64,000 bases of DNA from Skeletonema tropicum (taxonomy: Eukaryota; Bacillariophyta; Thalassiosirophyceae; Thalassiosirales; Thalassiosiraceae): positions 310,001 through 374,000 of the forward strand of contig CM074138.1 of NCBI GenBank assembly GCA_037178625.1, in the 5' to 3' direction. Positions 1-10,713 of the stretch are shown piece by piece. The notes beneath the pieces were generated by a model. That model had not been told where the DNA came from, made no database searches, and saw nothing but the letters and a program-made list of their open reading frames with translations. A program made the position numbers and the translations under genes. The number at the start of each line of letters is the position of its first letter. Within the stretch, counting starts at the first letter, position 1.

Positions 1-26
1 AAAGTCAAGAGGTCTTCGAATGATCT

Positions 27-480
27 TCATGCACCCATTGCAAAAGTCACTGCAGAATTCTCTTTTATTCGCTCTGATGGTAACAATTTGTGAAGGAGGT
101 CCGGTACCCCAAACAGAATGCATTTTGTAAAGATGCGCAGGTAATGCTGCTCAAGCTCAAGAACTTTTTGGTAGAACTGGGTTTGATTTTGATGGATGGT
201 GCTGTGGGAACTGTCCATGATCCCTGTTACGGCTAAGTGTATGGTCACCCTAGCCAGCATGTTAGTTCTCAGCGAGTATTTGAGCTCAGAAAATGTTCAA
301 CATAGCTATTGAAAGCTGAGAGTGAGAGGAGTTCAAATCCGCATCGTCCCTGAGCTGTATCGGAATCATTGTGAAGTGAATGTGTTCTTGGTCGCTGAAG
401 ACCAGGGTAAATTGGGAGAAGGGGCTACATTTGGGGTTATCCTTAAGTAAATCCTGCTCTAGAAGTGGGGCTAACAAAAT
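27..480 (-). pseudogene. Degenerate coding remnant, probably transposon-derived
   Basis: Two minus-strand open stretches (about 477-286 and 260-27) appear to be one former reading frame. The peptide runs through them but is broken by an in-frame TGA near 286 and a frame change near 260. The recognisable text has ordinary protein composition (for example SPFSQFTLVFSD and FYQKVLELEQHYLRIF), but I do not recognise a family. It lies next to a PIF1-like helicase remnant and a TIR element, so a transposon origin is likely but inferred. Confidence 0.35.
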
Positions 481-608
481 ATTTTTTTATTTTTGAAGGG
501 ACGCCACGGATTCAAAGTCTACTCAACGAGAGGAGCATTTTAAGCCTATAAAAGGGTAGGTTAGCCCCTGTGGCGGCTGAGAACGAACAAATCGGCAAAA
601 AGTGGCTA

Positions 609-2185
609 GAGGCGGGGTGACTATTTCGACAGCTGATGAGTCAAAAAATATTTTTTTAAAGGGAAAACATAATATCATCCTTTTTATTGCAGATTTGGAT
701 AGATCTCATTAAGTAGATGATGTAGGAATTTTCGATCATGAAAAAATTCCAAATATTGACCAAGTTATATACAATTCAATGAAAAATATTTGGTCAGCCT
801 CCTGCCGCCATGGGGGACAATTTCGACACTAGGTAAACTACTAGTAAACAAGTTCCTGCCATAAAAAAACCATTACTACGCTTGTAGTGGACCGTTTTGC
901 CTCGGAAAAAGGTTGTTATAGTGCTCTATATGATCCCAGCAACCATGCAGATGAATATGGAATGGTAGAATTGAGCTAATTTTACAAAATGAAAGAATAT
1001 TTATCAAGATTTGCAGTTTTGCTGCTGCTGAGCTTCGGCCCTCTCAGTCATCTTACGCTTACAACTTGTGCGTCGTACCTCCACTTCCTCTTTCTCATCC
1101 TCTGCATTGTTGACACTTTCTATCACCTCTTCAAATGTTGCACTGCTACGTCTGTATCGGCAGAATATTCCTCTGTATCGACCTACACCGCGTCTCCAGG
1201 ACTGTTCCTTATCATCAGCTTCATCTCCAGTCAACTCGCCATCCACTCCTCGATTGATTCGTAAGCATCATACTCATCGGTTTCAACAATGATTTGTCGA
1301 CTTCGACGTTGTTTTTGTGGCTTCCCTACTTTCGTCTCAAATTTCAACCAAAGATGATTGCACTTTACCACGAATTTCAACATCGTCCTTGCATCCAGGG
1401 AGAGGACGTCTCTCTCCTGTTCGTCATAAACACTTATATATTATCCTTGATTGTCAGCGCACGTTCCCTCGGCTGTTTCGTATCAAACAATGCTACTCAT
1501 TTGATGTGCATGCTCGCTGCACTCCGTTTCTTGGATGCAAGAGTGATCAATTCAGTCCGAGTAGTTACATAATTTGGAATGATCTTGTGGGCAGCAGCCT
1601 TGGCAGCATCGTAGGGATTACCAATGCCAGCTTCTAAGCCCCTACCACCGCCTGCACTGATGTTTTAGTACCTTTATTCTTCTGTATTTCCCTCGGGGAG
1701 CTGGCTTCTGTTCCCAGTGATATGATCTCTTCGGGGTTGGATTGGGAGACTCTTACCTACTGCTTCTGCTCTCTGTTGTTTTGCTTGGAGGGCCACGTTG
1801 TAGCAAGGAATGCCACCACCGCTAGACATCACGTTTGGCGCTTGCCATGTTTGATCTTTGGCTGATCATCTTCAGTTCGGCTTGGGCGGTAATTCTCCTG
1901 CATATCATGAGCATCGGCATAGATCGGCATGCCGACGGACAAGACGACGATGATTTACATATCTAATTTTCGACGATTTTTTGTTGGGTTTTGTAAAGTT
2001 GGGTGTTTTTATTGCATTTTTGGACAGCTCTCGATGAGTAGATGCTCCTGGGGTATCAAACTTTTGAAAATATCAAATTTTTGACTGAGAAAAAAACTAT
2101 TTACCTCTACGCACAAATTAGTTAGCGACTCCTGGACCCCCCTGTCGAAGTTGAATTCCCCTGTCGAAACAATTCACCCCGCCTC
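609..2185. mobile_element. TIR DNA transposon remnant, about 1.58 kb, TA flanks
   Basis: Imperfect terminal inverted repeats of about 26 nt face each other. The left end reads GAGGCGGGGTGACTATTTCG and the right end is its near reverse complement, ending CACCCCGCCTC. Both ends are flanked by TA (607-608 and 2186-2187), as expected for a Tc1/mariner-type target duplication. The motif TTTCGACA recurs inside (for example near 821 and 2147). The interior has only broken coding sequence. The family assignment rests on the TA flanks alone, because no DDE/D transposase was recognised. Confidence 0.55.
1004..1660 (-). pseudogene. Degenerate minus-strand ORF inside the TIR element
   Basis: On the minus strand a frame around 1660-1500 reads as plausible protein (LEAGIGNPYDAAKAAAHKII). 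A second frame at 1246-1004 gives 80 residues rich in E, R and K, ending QQQQNCKS. Stops and frame changes separate them. The position inside the TIRs suggests the remains of the element's own protein. I do not recognise the family. Confidence 0.3.
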
Positions 2186-2239
2186 TAGGCTGACCATACA
2201 CTTAGCCTTACAAGACAAGAGATGGCCCCTACGCTCATG

Positions 2240-2828
2240 GTGATGGTGAAGATAACAAAATTCAGTATGCAATAGTTGACTTCCCTCGACTCAGATATAC
2301 CAGAAGCGGACAAGATCTTCCCTGATCTCCCGCGTACCTACATCCATATACCAATGGTGGAGGAGAGATGTGAAAGGAAGTGTTGCAGTGTTCGAGCGCT
2401 CCAACTCAGGTACTGCAAGGCCCTGTCCATCCACAAGAGTCAGGGAATGACTGTAGGGCTTGGCAAGCAATTTGAGTGTCTAACTGTACACTACCCAACA
2501 GGAAATACAGGAACAAGGTCCATGCCTGGTTTTGGAGCTTGTGGCCACATCTAGGGTAGAAGATTTGAGTTGTCTTGCAATCGGTAACAAACCTGCTAGT
2601 GAGCTGTCAAGGCAGGTGCTCCTGAAAATTGGGACCACAGAGGCATATGCAACCCGGAAGGCATACCTTGAAGATATTAGAGTCAGAGCTGCAACATCAA
2701 AAACACTAATAGAGGAGAGGATTGCTGCAGTAGATCCTAACCCAAATGCAGAAGAGAGGACTTACCAAGGCCAAGGTGGCTGTGAACTTCTTCTTCACTG
2801 GTACAATGACCTCACATCAAGCAAATGA
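2240..2828 (+). pseudogene. PIF1-like helicase C-terminal remnant (Helitron-type or cellular)
   Basis: The translated text carries late motifs of PIF1/RecD superfamily 1B helicases: IQYAIVDFP near 2255, then LRYCKALSIHKSQGMTVG (the conserved IHKSQG motif, about 2403-2456), then ELVATSRVEDLSCLAIG (motif VI, about 2535-2585). These sit in three frames, so at least two frameshifts are present: one near 2300, and one at 2530-2534 where a run of four T replaces an expected three. The N-terminal ATPase motifs are absent from the window. In algal genomes such tails usually come from Helitrons, but an ordinary PIF1 pseudogene cannot be excluded. Confidence 0.7.
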
Positions 2829-3424
2829 TGAAAACTTGTAACACTAACGTATAATCAATATACATATATCTACTATGCTTGTAATGCTTGGACCTATCAA
2901 TCAACTCTTTCATATCAATCAACTCTTACATTTGACCTTCTTCCCTATTTGCTCTCCCTTCTCTGTTTTACACGTACCAACAAAAATACTTTGGCGTGCA
3001 AACCGTCCCTCCGGGGGCGCTTCACGGAGTGACCTGATTATCTCTCCCTTTTTAGAGGGCGTCCAATGTCTCCATGCAGTGGAATAGATAGTATCTTGGC
3101 GTAGACAAAGATGATCGGGCATCCCCTCTTTCTGTCGACAGGATCCAAATAGAATCCTTTTTTCATGATGTCCTCGTGCATCTACAGTGACAGATAAGTA
3201 GCAGCTTGCAGCTTGCAGCTTGCTCTTGCTTGACGGACATCATTGCCGAAGCTTTACCCTTGGCCGAAGCACAAAGTACAATTAAATTGAATACAGTACA
3301 GTGGTGTTACTGCACAGAATATATTGGCAATCATAAGCGGCCGCCAGTGTATCATCTGCGTCATTAACAACACGAGCATCGAAGTCAAGAAGTAACTTCT
3401 TGAAAAATCCTTTTTCAAACAAAT
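2829..3424. other. Intergenic, no gene seen
   Basis: There is no credible ORF. The only structure noticed is a short tandem array of AGCTTGC units at about 3205-3230. The stretch just before 3425 should contain the promoter and leader of the TLC-domain gene. Confidence 0.5.
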
Positions 3425-4198
3425 ATGAAATCAAATCAAATCATGTTGGAAAACATCCAAGCCATCGAAGAAACCCTCGGCCTCTCCAACTGGACCTCCC
3501 GTCAAGTCGCCGTCCTCACCGCCATAACCCTCGGCCTACTCTACCGTCACGAACAGTGGGGTATCCGATGGTATTCACTCCTTCACGCCATTCTATCCGG
3601 ATACCTCAGCCTCATTTGCGTGTGGACATCGTACCACCACGCCCCTCCCACTCCTGCCACGTTGTGCGATGGACCACTTACGTCACTTCATCGGATCACT
3701 CCCGCCATTACATTGGGATATGGCCTATTTGATATCCTTGAGGCGACTGTGAAATCACTCCCCAGAGATTTCTTACTGCATGGATTTGCAACGTTTGGTG
3801 TTATGGCCTACTTTTGCGAGTATCACATTCCAGAGATTGTATTGCCATTTCTGTTGATGGAGATTAGTACTGTCCATTTGGTGTTTATGAAGGCGACCAA
3901 TTTATCAGAGCAGATGATTGGGATAAATTTGGCCATGTTTGTGTTGACGTTTTTCTTTTTCCGGTTGATGGTTTGTCCGTATTTGTGGTGGGGGATTGTT
4001 AGGACTACGTTTGCGGAGGAGGAGGTGGAGGGGAGTTTGGCGTGTCTACCGTGGCATTTCAAATATTTCTGGTTATTGTTTGGATTGATATTTAATGGGT
4101 TGAATTCGTATTGGGGAGTGAAGATCATTTTGAAGGTTGTTCGGAAGGCGACGGGGAAAGAAAAGATGAAGGAGGGAAATGCTTTGAAGGATTCGTAG
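3425..4198 (+). CDS. TLC-domain (TRAM/LAG1/CLN8) multi-pass membrane protein
   Basis: The 257-aa protein has about six or seven hydrophobic segments between residues 28 and 240. The layout fits a TLC domain: His54 in the segment SLLHAILSGYLSLICV, His90 followed by GYGLFD at 98-103, His119, and LMEISTVHLVF around residue 148. It resembles the small TMEM56/TLCD4 branch more than ceramide synthases, because no extended N-terminal or homeobox region is present. Members are ER or plasma-membrane lipid-related proteins; the exact substrate is unknown. Translation could begin at Met1 or at Met7 (3443). The C-terminus is lysine-rich (KATGKEKMKE). The gene is uninterrupted and stands alone. Confidence 0.8.
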   Translation: MKSNQIMLENIQAIEETLGLSNWTSRQVAVLTAITLGLLYRHEQWGIRWYSLLHAILSGYLSLICVWTSYHHAPPTPATLCDGPLTSLHRITPAITLGYGLFDILEATVKSLPRDFLLHGFATFGVMAYFCEYHIPEIVLPFLLMEISTVHLVFMKATNLSEQMIGINLAMFVLTFFFFRLMVCPYLWWGIVRTTFAEEEVEGSLACLPWHFKYFWLLFGLIFNGLNSYWGVKIILKVVRKATGKEKMKEGNALKDS

Positions 4199-4492
4199 AG
4201 AGAAAGAAGAAAGAGATAGAGAAGTGGGGTTGGGTTGTGTACAATTCACTGTATGCGAATCGACTCAGTGGACACCATGATACAAAGTAGCAAGTGACAA
4301 AGAAATAGTGTACAAGTCGAAGACAAACAGAGCTGAAAGTCAGCCGTTCAAACGTTACATGGTGTTGTGATCAAAGATTCATAGTTTGAGAAGCGCTCAT
4401 TGGAAAGAAAATGCATAACGAAATGAGATAATGAATATCTAATAGAGTGAAAGAAATTAGACTTTAACCTATCCAACAAGAATTATCTATTT
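4199..4492. other. Intergenic, no gene seen
   Basis: This is a convergent 3' region between the TLC gene and the minus-strand fragment that follows. No structure was recognised. Confidence 0.4.
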
Positions 4493-4720
4493 TCACCTCA
4501 ACTTGAGGAAAGGGATCACATTCTTGATGATGATATTTGCTCCAGACGTGATGCGTTTCTCCTTTCTAATGCTCTCAACATTAATCTTGGCTCTCTTTGG
4601 TTGTACCTTCAGGACGGAATCCTCCTCCTTCTCACCAATCTTGGCCTTCCAGATTGCGAGTTCAAGTTGTGTCATGTGCTCCTTTAGTAGTCTGCTGTGC
4701 TCAGCTTTGAAGCGAGCCAT
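4493..4720 (-). CDS. Short C-terminal-like fragment, diatom LELAIWK/GA-IIKNV-PFL family
   Basis: A 75-aa ORF begins MARFKAEH, contains LELAIWKAKIGEK, then a basic stretch and TSGANIIIKNVIPFLKL at the end. From memory, many diatom proteins of unknown function end with a similar 'LELAIWK ... R-x-x-C/S-GA-x-x-IIxxVLPFL' tail, usually after leucine-rich or ankyrin repeats. Only that tail is present here, so this is either a very short member or the 3' relic of a longer gene. No upstream exon was found on the minus strand to 5000. Function is unknown. Confidence 0.45.
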   Translation of the reverse strand: MARFKAEHSRLLKEHMTQLELAIWKAKIGEKEEDSVLKVQPKRAKINVESIRKEKRITSGANIIIKNVIPFLKLR

Positions 4721-5260
4721 CCTACGGTTACCGATCTAATCTAGTGCTCTAGAGGTATGCATGGCAGAGATGAGTAGCACATGAACAAGCCGGAATACTG
4801 AGAAGTAGTAGAAAGAATGCGGTACTGACGAAACTCAACTCAACTTTGACTCAGGCTCACGACGAAGCTTGGGCAGCAATACATTGAATGTTCTTGACTA
4901 TTCAGTAATGGTAATGAATGACAGATGATAGCTCTGTGATAGCTGGATCATCACATGCCCCTACGTACTTGGAGAATTACGGCCAAATGAGCAATTTCCA
5001 TGCGCATCGTGATCATGTAGAAGAAGATCCAAAGTAGAGATGGCTGATCATTCACACGATCAATAGCACCCTCTCTCTTAGATCACGGGAACCAACCCTT
5101 AGATCTATCCTGCAGTTACGCTCTATCAAAGAATTAGTACCCAGTCTCCTTTTGCCTCTCTCTATCTCTCTCTCTAGAGAGAAAGAGGTAGGATAATTAA
5201 GTAGCACATACGATACTAGTATGGGCAAGACAAAAAGCAACTGCCGCCGAGCTCATTCAC
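4721..5260. other. Intergenic
   Basis: No coding sequence is supported. A CT/AG low-complexity run lies at about 5155-5187 (TCTCTCTATCTCTCTCTC). The end of the stretch should hold the promoter of the SR/RAP gene. Confidence 0.4.
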
Positions 5261-8201
5261 ATGCTGCCATTGAATGTTGTCAAAAGACTTCACTTTGTTC
5301 ACTTGAGCATGTCCGGTCAATCATTCAATTACTACATGCGTCCTCAGGATCGCGACCGCAGCAACCATACTGGTGGACGAGGACGCAGCCGACACCTAGA
5401 TCCAGCTCCAGCTCCCTCTCGTGGGCGCAGTCGTGGTCGTTCATATGACTTTCATGACGGGCGAAACAATCGTCATGACGATCGAGGCATGAGACATTAT
5501 GCAAGAAGCGATCAATATCACCGCTCTAGGAGTAGCGATTATGTGCCTCATTCTTTGAGTCATCGCTCTCGCTCGTGCGATGCTCATTCTTCGCGACGAA
5601 CCTCTTACTCTTCCAGTCATCATTCTTATCAGCGAAACTCATCTCACTCTCGCAAACGATCTCGCTCCCCTGAACGTCGCCACCATGATGCTAAAATCGA
5701 TGAAAATGATAGGCATGAGCGATCTAGCCGTCCAAGGAGCTTCGGCAATGGAAGACCTAAGGATGTAAGAAGTTATGATTATGAGCGTTATCCACTCGCA
5801 ATCGCATCTACCAATGGAGCGGATATGCATCGACCTCAAGTAAATGAATACCATCAAAAAGAAAACTCCGCAAACTATGCTGATACATCTTCTGGCAGTC
5901 ATATGAGTAAGATGAACATGAACAATAGTTACAGCTATTACAATCCGCAGTCTCGCTACCGCCACGAGCAATCTAATGACATTACTCACTGAGCGTCGTC
6001 CACTCGCATATCGACAAAACGTCGTTTCGGCCAATCCTGCATTACAGCAACGCAAATCAACACCCTCGTTCCATAATATTGATACCATTCCTAAATTGAT
6101 TCAGATTGCGTATGACAATCTTGCCATTCTGAAGCCATCGTCGACTGCTGCGTTCTGGAACAAAGTGCTAAAACAATTAGGAGCGAACAAGCCGTCTAGT
6201 CCGTACTATGGGCAGATGGATTCCCACCTCAACCAAGTATTTGAGCATACACGAAATACACTGAGTTTGTTCAGTAAGAAAGACTTGACTCAAACGATCT
6301 ACAGCATGGCGAAACTTGTAGATGTGATATGTAAGAATTGTGGGAAAAGGAATGGGAGTGGAGAAGATATTGTCGATATGCTGAGTAGTCGTTTGTTGAC
6401 TGCTGACATGACACCGAAGAAGGAACTCTTTTTATCCCTTGCTTGCGCATCAAGAGACAAACTCGATTACTTTGATGCGAGACAATTATCAAACATTGCT
6501 TACGCATACGCTCTGATCAAGTATGTGCCTGAGTTTGACGATGGAAGTGACCTGTTTGATCTTCTCGCAACGCAAGCAGCACGGCGTGGGACTGAATTCA
6601 ATGCGCAAGATATATCCAATATTGTGTGGGCCTATGCAACAGTAGACAAGCCACATCCTCAACTATTTGAAGCAATGGGAGATAGAGTTGCTGCACATGA
6701 GCATTTGGGTGAGTTCAAGCCACAGGAACTTTCAACCACAGTGTGGGCCTTCGCAAAAGCTGGTATTTATCATCCGAAGTTATTTGAGAAAGTAGCAAAT
6801 CATGCTGTACGACTAGGTATCTTGAATCGATTTGACCCACAAGACATTTCCAACACAGTGTGGGCATACGCTACTGCAGGCATCAAACATCCAAAGCTAT
6901 TCGAGACAGTGGCCAATCACATTGTTCAATCAGACATCTTGAAAAGATTCGACCCACAAGCTCTTTCCAACACAGTTTGGGCCTATGCTACTGCTAGAAT
7001 CTCTAATCCAAAACTGTTCCAAAAGGAGGCCAATCATATTGTCGAATCTAGCCACTTGGATCGATTCAACCCACAAGCACTTGCCAATACAGTGTGGGCA
7101 TATGCTATTGCAGGCATCAATCATCCAAAACTATTCAAGATATTAGCCAATCACATCGTTGGATCTGACATTTTGTATCGATTTGACCCACAAAACATTT
7201 CCAACACAGTGTGGGCATACGCTACTGCAGGCATCAATCATCCAAGACTGTTTAAGGCGGTGGCCAATCACATTGTTGTATCTGACATTTTGGATCGGTT
7301 CAAGCCACAGGAACTTGCCAACACAGTTTGGGCCTATGCTACTGCTGGCATCAAGCATCCATGTTTGTTCGAGGCGGTGGCCAATCACATTATCGAATCT
7401 AATCAGTTGGATCGATTCAAGCCACAAAATCTTACCATCACTGCGTGGGCATATGCTACTTCTCAAATCTCTCACCCCAACCTGTTCGAGGAAGTCGCCA
7501 AGACTGCTGTCCAACGTAAGGGCGGTTTCAACTCGCAGGATATTACCAATCTACTGTGGGCGTATGCTACAATGGGTATTGTCGACAAGCAGCTTTTCTT
7601 ATCATTTGAGTCAACTGCGGCGGAATTGGTTGATTCCTATACCAAACAAGATCTTGCCAATATTGCGTGGGCGTATGCAGTAGCTGATGTTGATGCACCG
7701 ACACTCTTCAATGAACATTTCATCAACAAGTGTGTTGCGGAGAAGGATAGATTTGAAGCGATAGATTTCTCACAGCTCCACCAGTGGCATTTGTGGCAAA
7801 CGAAGGAGAAGTCCAATCCTGGGCTACAAATACACCTTCAAGAAAGATGCTACAACGCCTTCGTTTCTCAAGACCCACATGTCTCAGAGCTGCAGCAGAA
7901 TGTGGTGGCACAACTAACTTCAATTGGTCTCGAACCAGAAGAGGAGTTGCTCTTGGATAGCGGGTATCGCATAGATGCAATCGTAGCAGTGAATGGAAAG
8001 AAAGTCGGTATCGAAGTAGACGGCCCATCTCATTTCATCGGCCGAAGTGAGAAGCTACTAGCCAAGACTATTCTGAAGAGGAGGCAAGTTCCATCAATTG
8101 ACGGTATAGAGCTTGTATCCGTACCGTATTGGGAGTGGAATAAGCTCGGCAAAGATGAAGTGAAAGCGCAGGAGTATCTCCGTCTTCTGTTGGGCTTGTA
8201 A
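5261..8201 (+). CDS. SR-rich N-terminus plus octotricopeptide-like repeats and RAP domain
   Basis: Two overlapping frames almost certainly form one gene. The first (5261-5992; a second Met lies at 5309) is rich in RS, RD and HS dipeptides like SR-type RNA-associated proteins. The second (to 8201) has about eleven 39-aa repeats with the core N-T-V-W-A-Y-A-T-A-G-I, then a C-terminal RAP domain with IDAIVAVNGKKVGIEVDGPSH and a basic tail. Such repeat plus RAP proteins bind organellar RNA, so a role in plastid or mitochondrial RNA processing is inferred. The frames can be joined by a phase-0 intron with donor at 5840 (GTAAATG) or 5765 (GTAAGAAG) and acceptor ending at 6047 (CATTACAG). A one-base frameshift near 5976 is the alternative. 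Confidence 0.8.
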
Positions 8202-8754
8202 AGTCGAGTTGTTTTCTCCAGTTGTATCTTTACATCTTCGGTCGTCGGTGGTCACAATTTATCAAATTTGATGAGCTGGTAGTGGTACTGAATAAACATC
8301 AATAATAATCAACAATGCGCTTTTCCTTCATTCCACACACCGCAACGTGACGAACATTCAAACATGGAAATATATCATCATTCATCAATCAAACACCCCA
8401 TATGCATGTTCGCCATAAAGATTGGAGAGGGCTTTGAGTCCGGCTGATCCGTTCTGAAGAAGCAAACTTCTTCTCTGCCGAATAGTTGGGTGTACGGTAA
8501 ATAGATGGGTCTGGGCTTTGAGGGGGCAGGTGGAAGTAGAGAATAGAAAGACTTGAGACGTAGGCAGGGGGGATGTAACGAGTACTATCTCTTATCTTGT
8601 TCAAGAACATCACCTTCTTCGATAAGTATACGCATTGCACAGATTGATTGATGCATGGGTCAATCACATCAACCTCTCGTCTCAGTCTCATGGCTTACGA
8701 TGTAAATCATCCATTCAAGTATGCAAAAAGGACGGACACTCGCAGATCAACAAT
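8202..8754. other. Convergent intergenic region
   Basis: This lies between the 3' ends of the RAP gene and the zinc-repeat gene. The small ORFs here look random. Confidence 0.4.
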
Positions 8755-9435
8755 CTAAATCATAACGAAGACTTGCAAAGAAGCAGTGTCATCAACAGGA
8801 TCTGCAATCTCAGGCAATTGAAGTTGCGGCGTATCCAATCGAGCCGGACTATGTACCGTGCTATGTAGAGGATATTCCGTATTGGCTCTCTTCTTTTGAG
8901 GTTCCACTTCGTCATATTTGTATTCATTTTCGCCAACGCAAGGTATACATATCCCTCCTCCCATCCCCGAGATCATTGCTTCTTCCTCATCCTCACTACT
9001 ATCATTTTCAACAGCACCCTGATGTTTGTGACAAACACCCCCCTTCTGCGCTTGCTTTTCACACCCCTCCAAGCTACAACGTTTCTTCATCGCACCATGG
9101 CCAATACAAACACCCCCACTCTGAGCAATCTTACCACATCCCTCCACGCCACACTTCCTCCGGTCTGCCCGCTTCGCACCATGTTTCCGACAAACCCCTC
9201 TCGATTGAGCAATATTCGTACAATCTTGAGCCGAGCATTGGGTCCGTATTCGTTTGGCTCCATGTCGAGCACAAACTCCACCCTTTTGAGCGAAATTGGT
9301 GCATCCCTCTGTGTCACATCGTTTGTATTGTTTCTTTGCTCCATGGGAAACGCAAACTCCTGATTTGACGGCGTATTTCGTGCAGTTTGACGCTTTGCAT
9401 GTGTTCTTCTTTTTCTTTGTGGTTGTTGACGACAT
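8755..9435 (-). CDS. Cys/His-rich HGA-repeat protein (WRKY19-like zinc finger type)
   Basis: The 226-aa protein (start taken at MSSTTTKKKK; an earlier in-frame Met lies at 9465) contains five tandem units of pattern C-x4-C-x9-C-x2-H, each ending GVC-x2-HGA or similar. They are separated by basic linkers such as KRADRRK. Each unit has the residues to bind one zinc ion. Such repeats are abundant in oomycete and diatom proteins annotated as WRKY19-like zinc fingers; their function is not established, though nucleic-acid binding is often assumed. The C-terminal third is acidic (NDSSEDEEEA) and otherwise unremarkable. It is a shorter relative of the gene at 15218-16441. Confidence 0.75.
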   Translation of the reverse strand: MSSTTTKKKKNTCKASNCTKYAVKSGVCVSHGAKKQYKRCDTEGCTNFAQKGGVCARHGAKRIRTQCSAQDCTNIAQSRGVCRKHGAKRADRRKCGVEGCGKIAQSGGVCIGHGAMKKRCSLEGCEKQAQKGGVCHKHQGAVENDSSEDEEEAMISGMGGGICIPCVGENEYKYDEVEPQKKRANTEYPLHSTVHSPARLDTPQLQLPEIADPVDDTASLQVFVMI

Positions 9436-10559
9436 CAACAACTTCTTCTTTTCTTTTTCACACACTCAAATGACAATTGAACTCTTCATGACAGCGAGAT
9501 AGCTGATAGCTCTTTGATCTCAACATGAAAATAAAAAGCTCGCGAAAAAATGGCACGAGAGGGAGACAAAAAAATTCAAAAGTTCGAAGTCGTCTTTTTA
9601 TTCGGAGAGGCCGTCGCCATTGTAGTTAGCTTTTTCCAATACTATCCATGATACCATCACTTCCTTGTTTCTGGAAATAATCCGCTGAATTCATTGGGAA
9701 AAGAAAAGAACATGTAAGTTGTGTATCAAATCACGAAAAAGCTGACACCCATCTAACTGTAGAGAGACACTTCATGTGTCGAACAAATAATTGACTTTAT
9801 ATTCAACGTCAAAGATTCTCTCAAGCCCAAAACTAAGTGGAGCTCATTTCATCAGCTCTTTTCAGAGCCGACACCGTTCATATTGCATCCTAACAGGGGC
9901 CAGCCATGAGCACGATGTTGTATAGTCTCGGTCGGCCTGTGATATGAATGCGTCTCAAGGAAACTTTGATCAAGAAACAGATATTATGGGGACTTACCCA
10001 CCACGTCGAAAACCCAACTGGTGTTTGACCGTGCCTATTGCAACCCTTGAGAGGACCAAATATGATGTGTGCAATAGTACGTAATGTGGTGGTGGTGATG
10101 GCTTCTTATGATGGAAGTAAGATAGCACGATGATGGAAAATGGAAAAGATCTGCAATCGAATTAGATCCCGATCAATCGCTATGTCCTGACGTTCTACGG
10201 TTCAGTGTATTCAGACTTTCTATTTTGTTAGCGATTTTTCTTATCTCTACCAATAAGGGAATAACTATCTCTACCGAGATCTAAAGGAGGCTAGCCGAAA
10301 ACGTAGAAAACGATGTCGTTCTCTGTCACTAAAATACTGGCCCATTAGGTCGCCGATTGAACGTGCGTTGGAGAGGACTACTTCATCTGCAGTCAACTTC
10401 GATGGATGACCTAATCGGTCTAGAGTGAGTCGTCTTTGTTTGGGGACGCTAACTGTGATTTTCATGACCTTTTTATCGTGCTGAATTCATCAGTGACTCT
10501 TTCCGCTGGACTACGATGTAGTCCCAGGGGCAGTTATTGTAGTGGTTGGTCAATCGGAT
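9436..10559. other. Intergenic, nothing recognised
   Basis: About 1.1 kb without a supported gene. A 64-aa minus ORF at 10271-10465 has no family signal. The segment ends at the target site of the small LTR element. Confidence 0.4.
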
Positions 10560-10564
10560 CATCT

Positions 10565-10685
10565 TGTTAGATTACACGTACGTAGATACAAGTAGAGTAC
10601 GGAAATACTCTAATCATTATCTTTTATCTCCTATCTAATCTATCAATAGCATCGATTGGAAGTAGGGAGATCGAGGATACTAACA
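10565..10685 (+). repeat. 5' LTR
   Basis: A 121-bp terminal repeat with TGTTAG...CTAACA ends, identical to the copy at 11911-12031. Confidence 0.93.
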
Positions 10686-10697
10686 GGTTATAGAGCC
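10686..10697 (+). other. Primer-binding site (initiator Met tRNA type)
   Basis: GGTTATAGAGCC abuts the left LTR and matches the usual Copia primer site GGTATCAGAGCC apart from small changes. Confidence 0.7.
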
Positions 10698-10713
10698 TAT
10701 ACAATCACCAACA

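Noticed and set aside
5639..6088. 149-aa minus ORF opposite the SR-rich region
   Set aside because: Antisense of RS-rich codons gives long open frames by composition.
10271..10465. 64-aa minus-strand ORF as a gene
   Set aside because: No family signal, no supporting context, and length within chance expectation.
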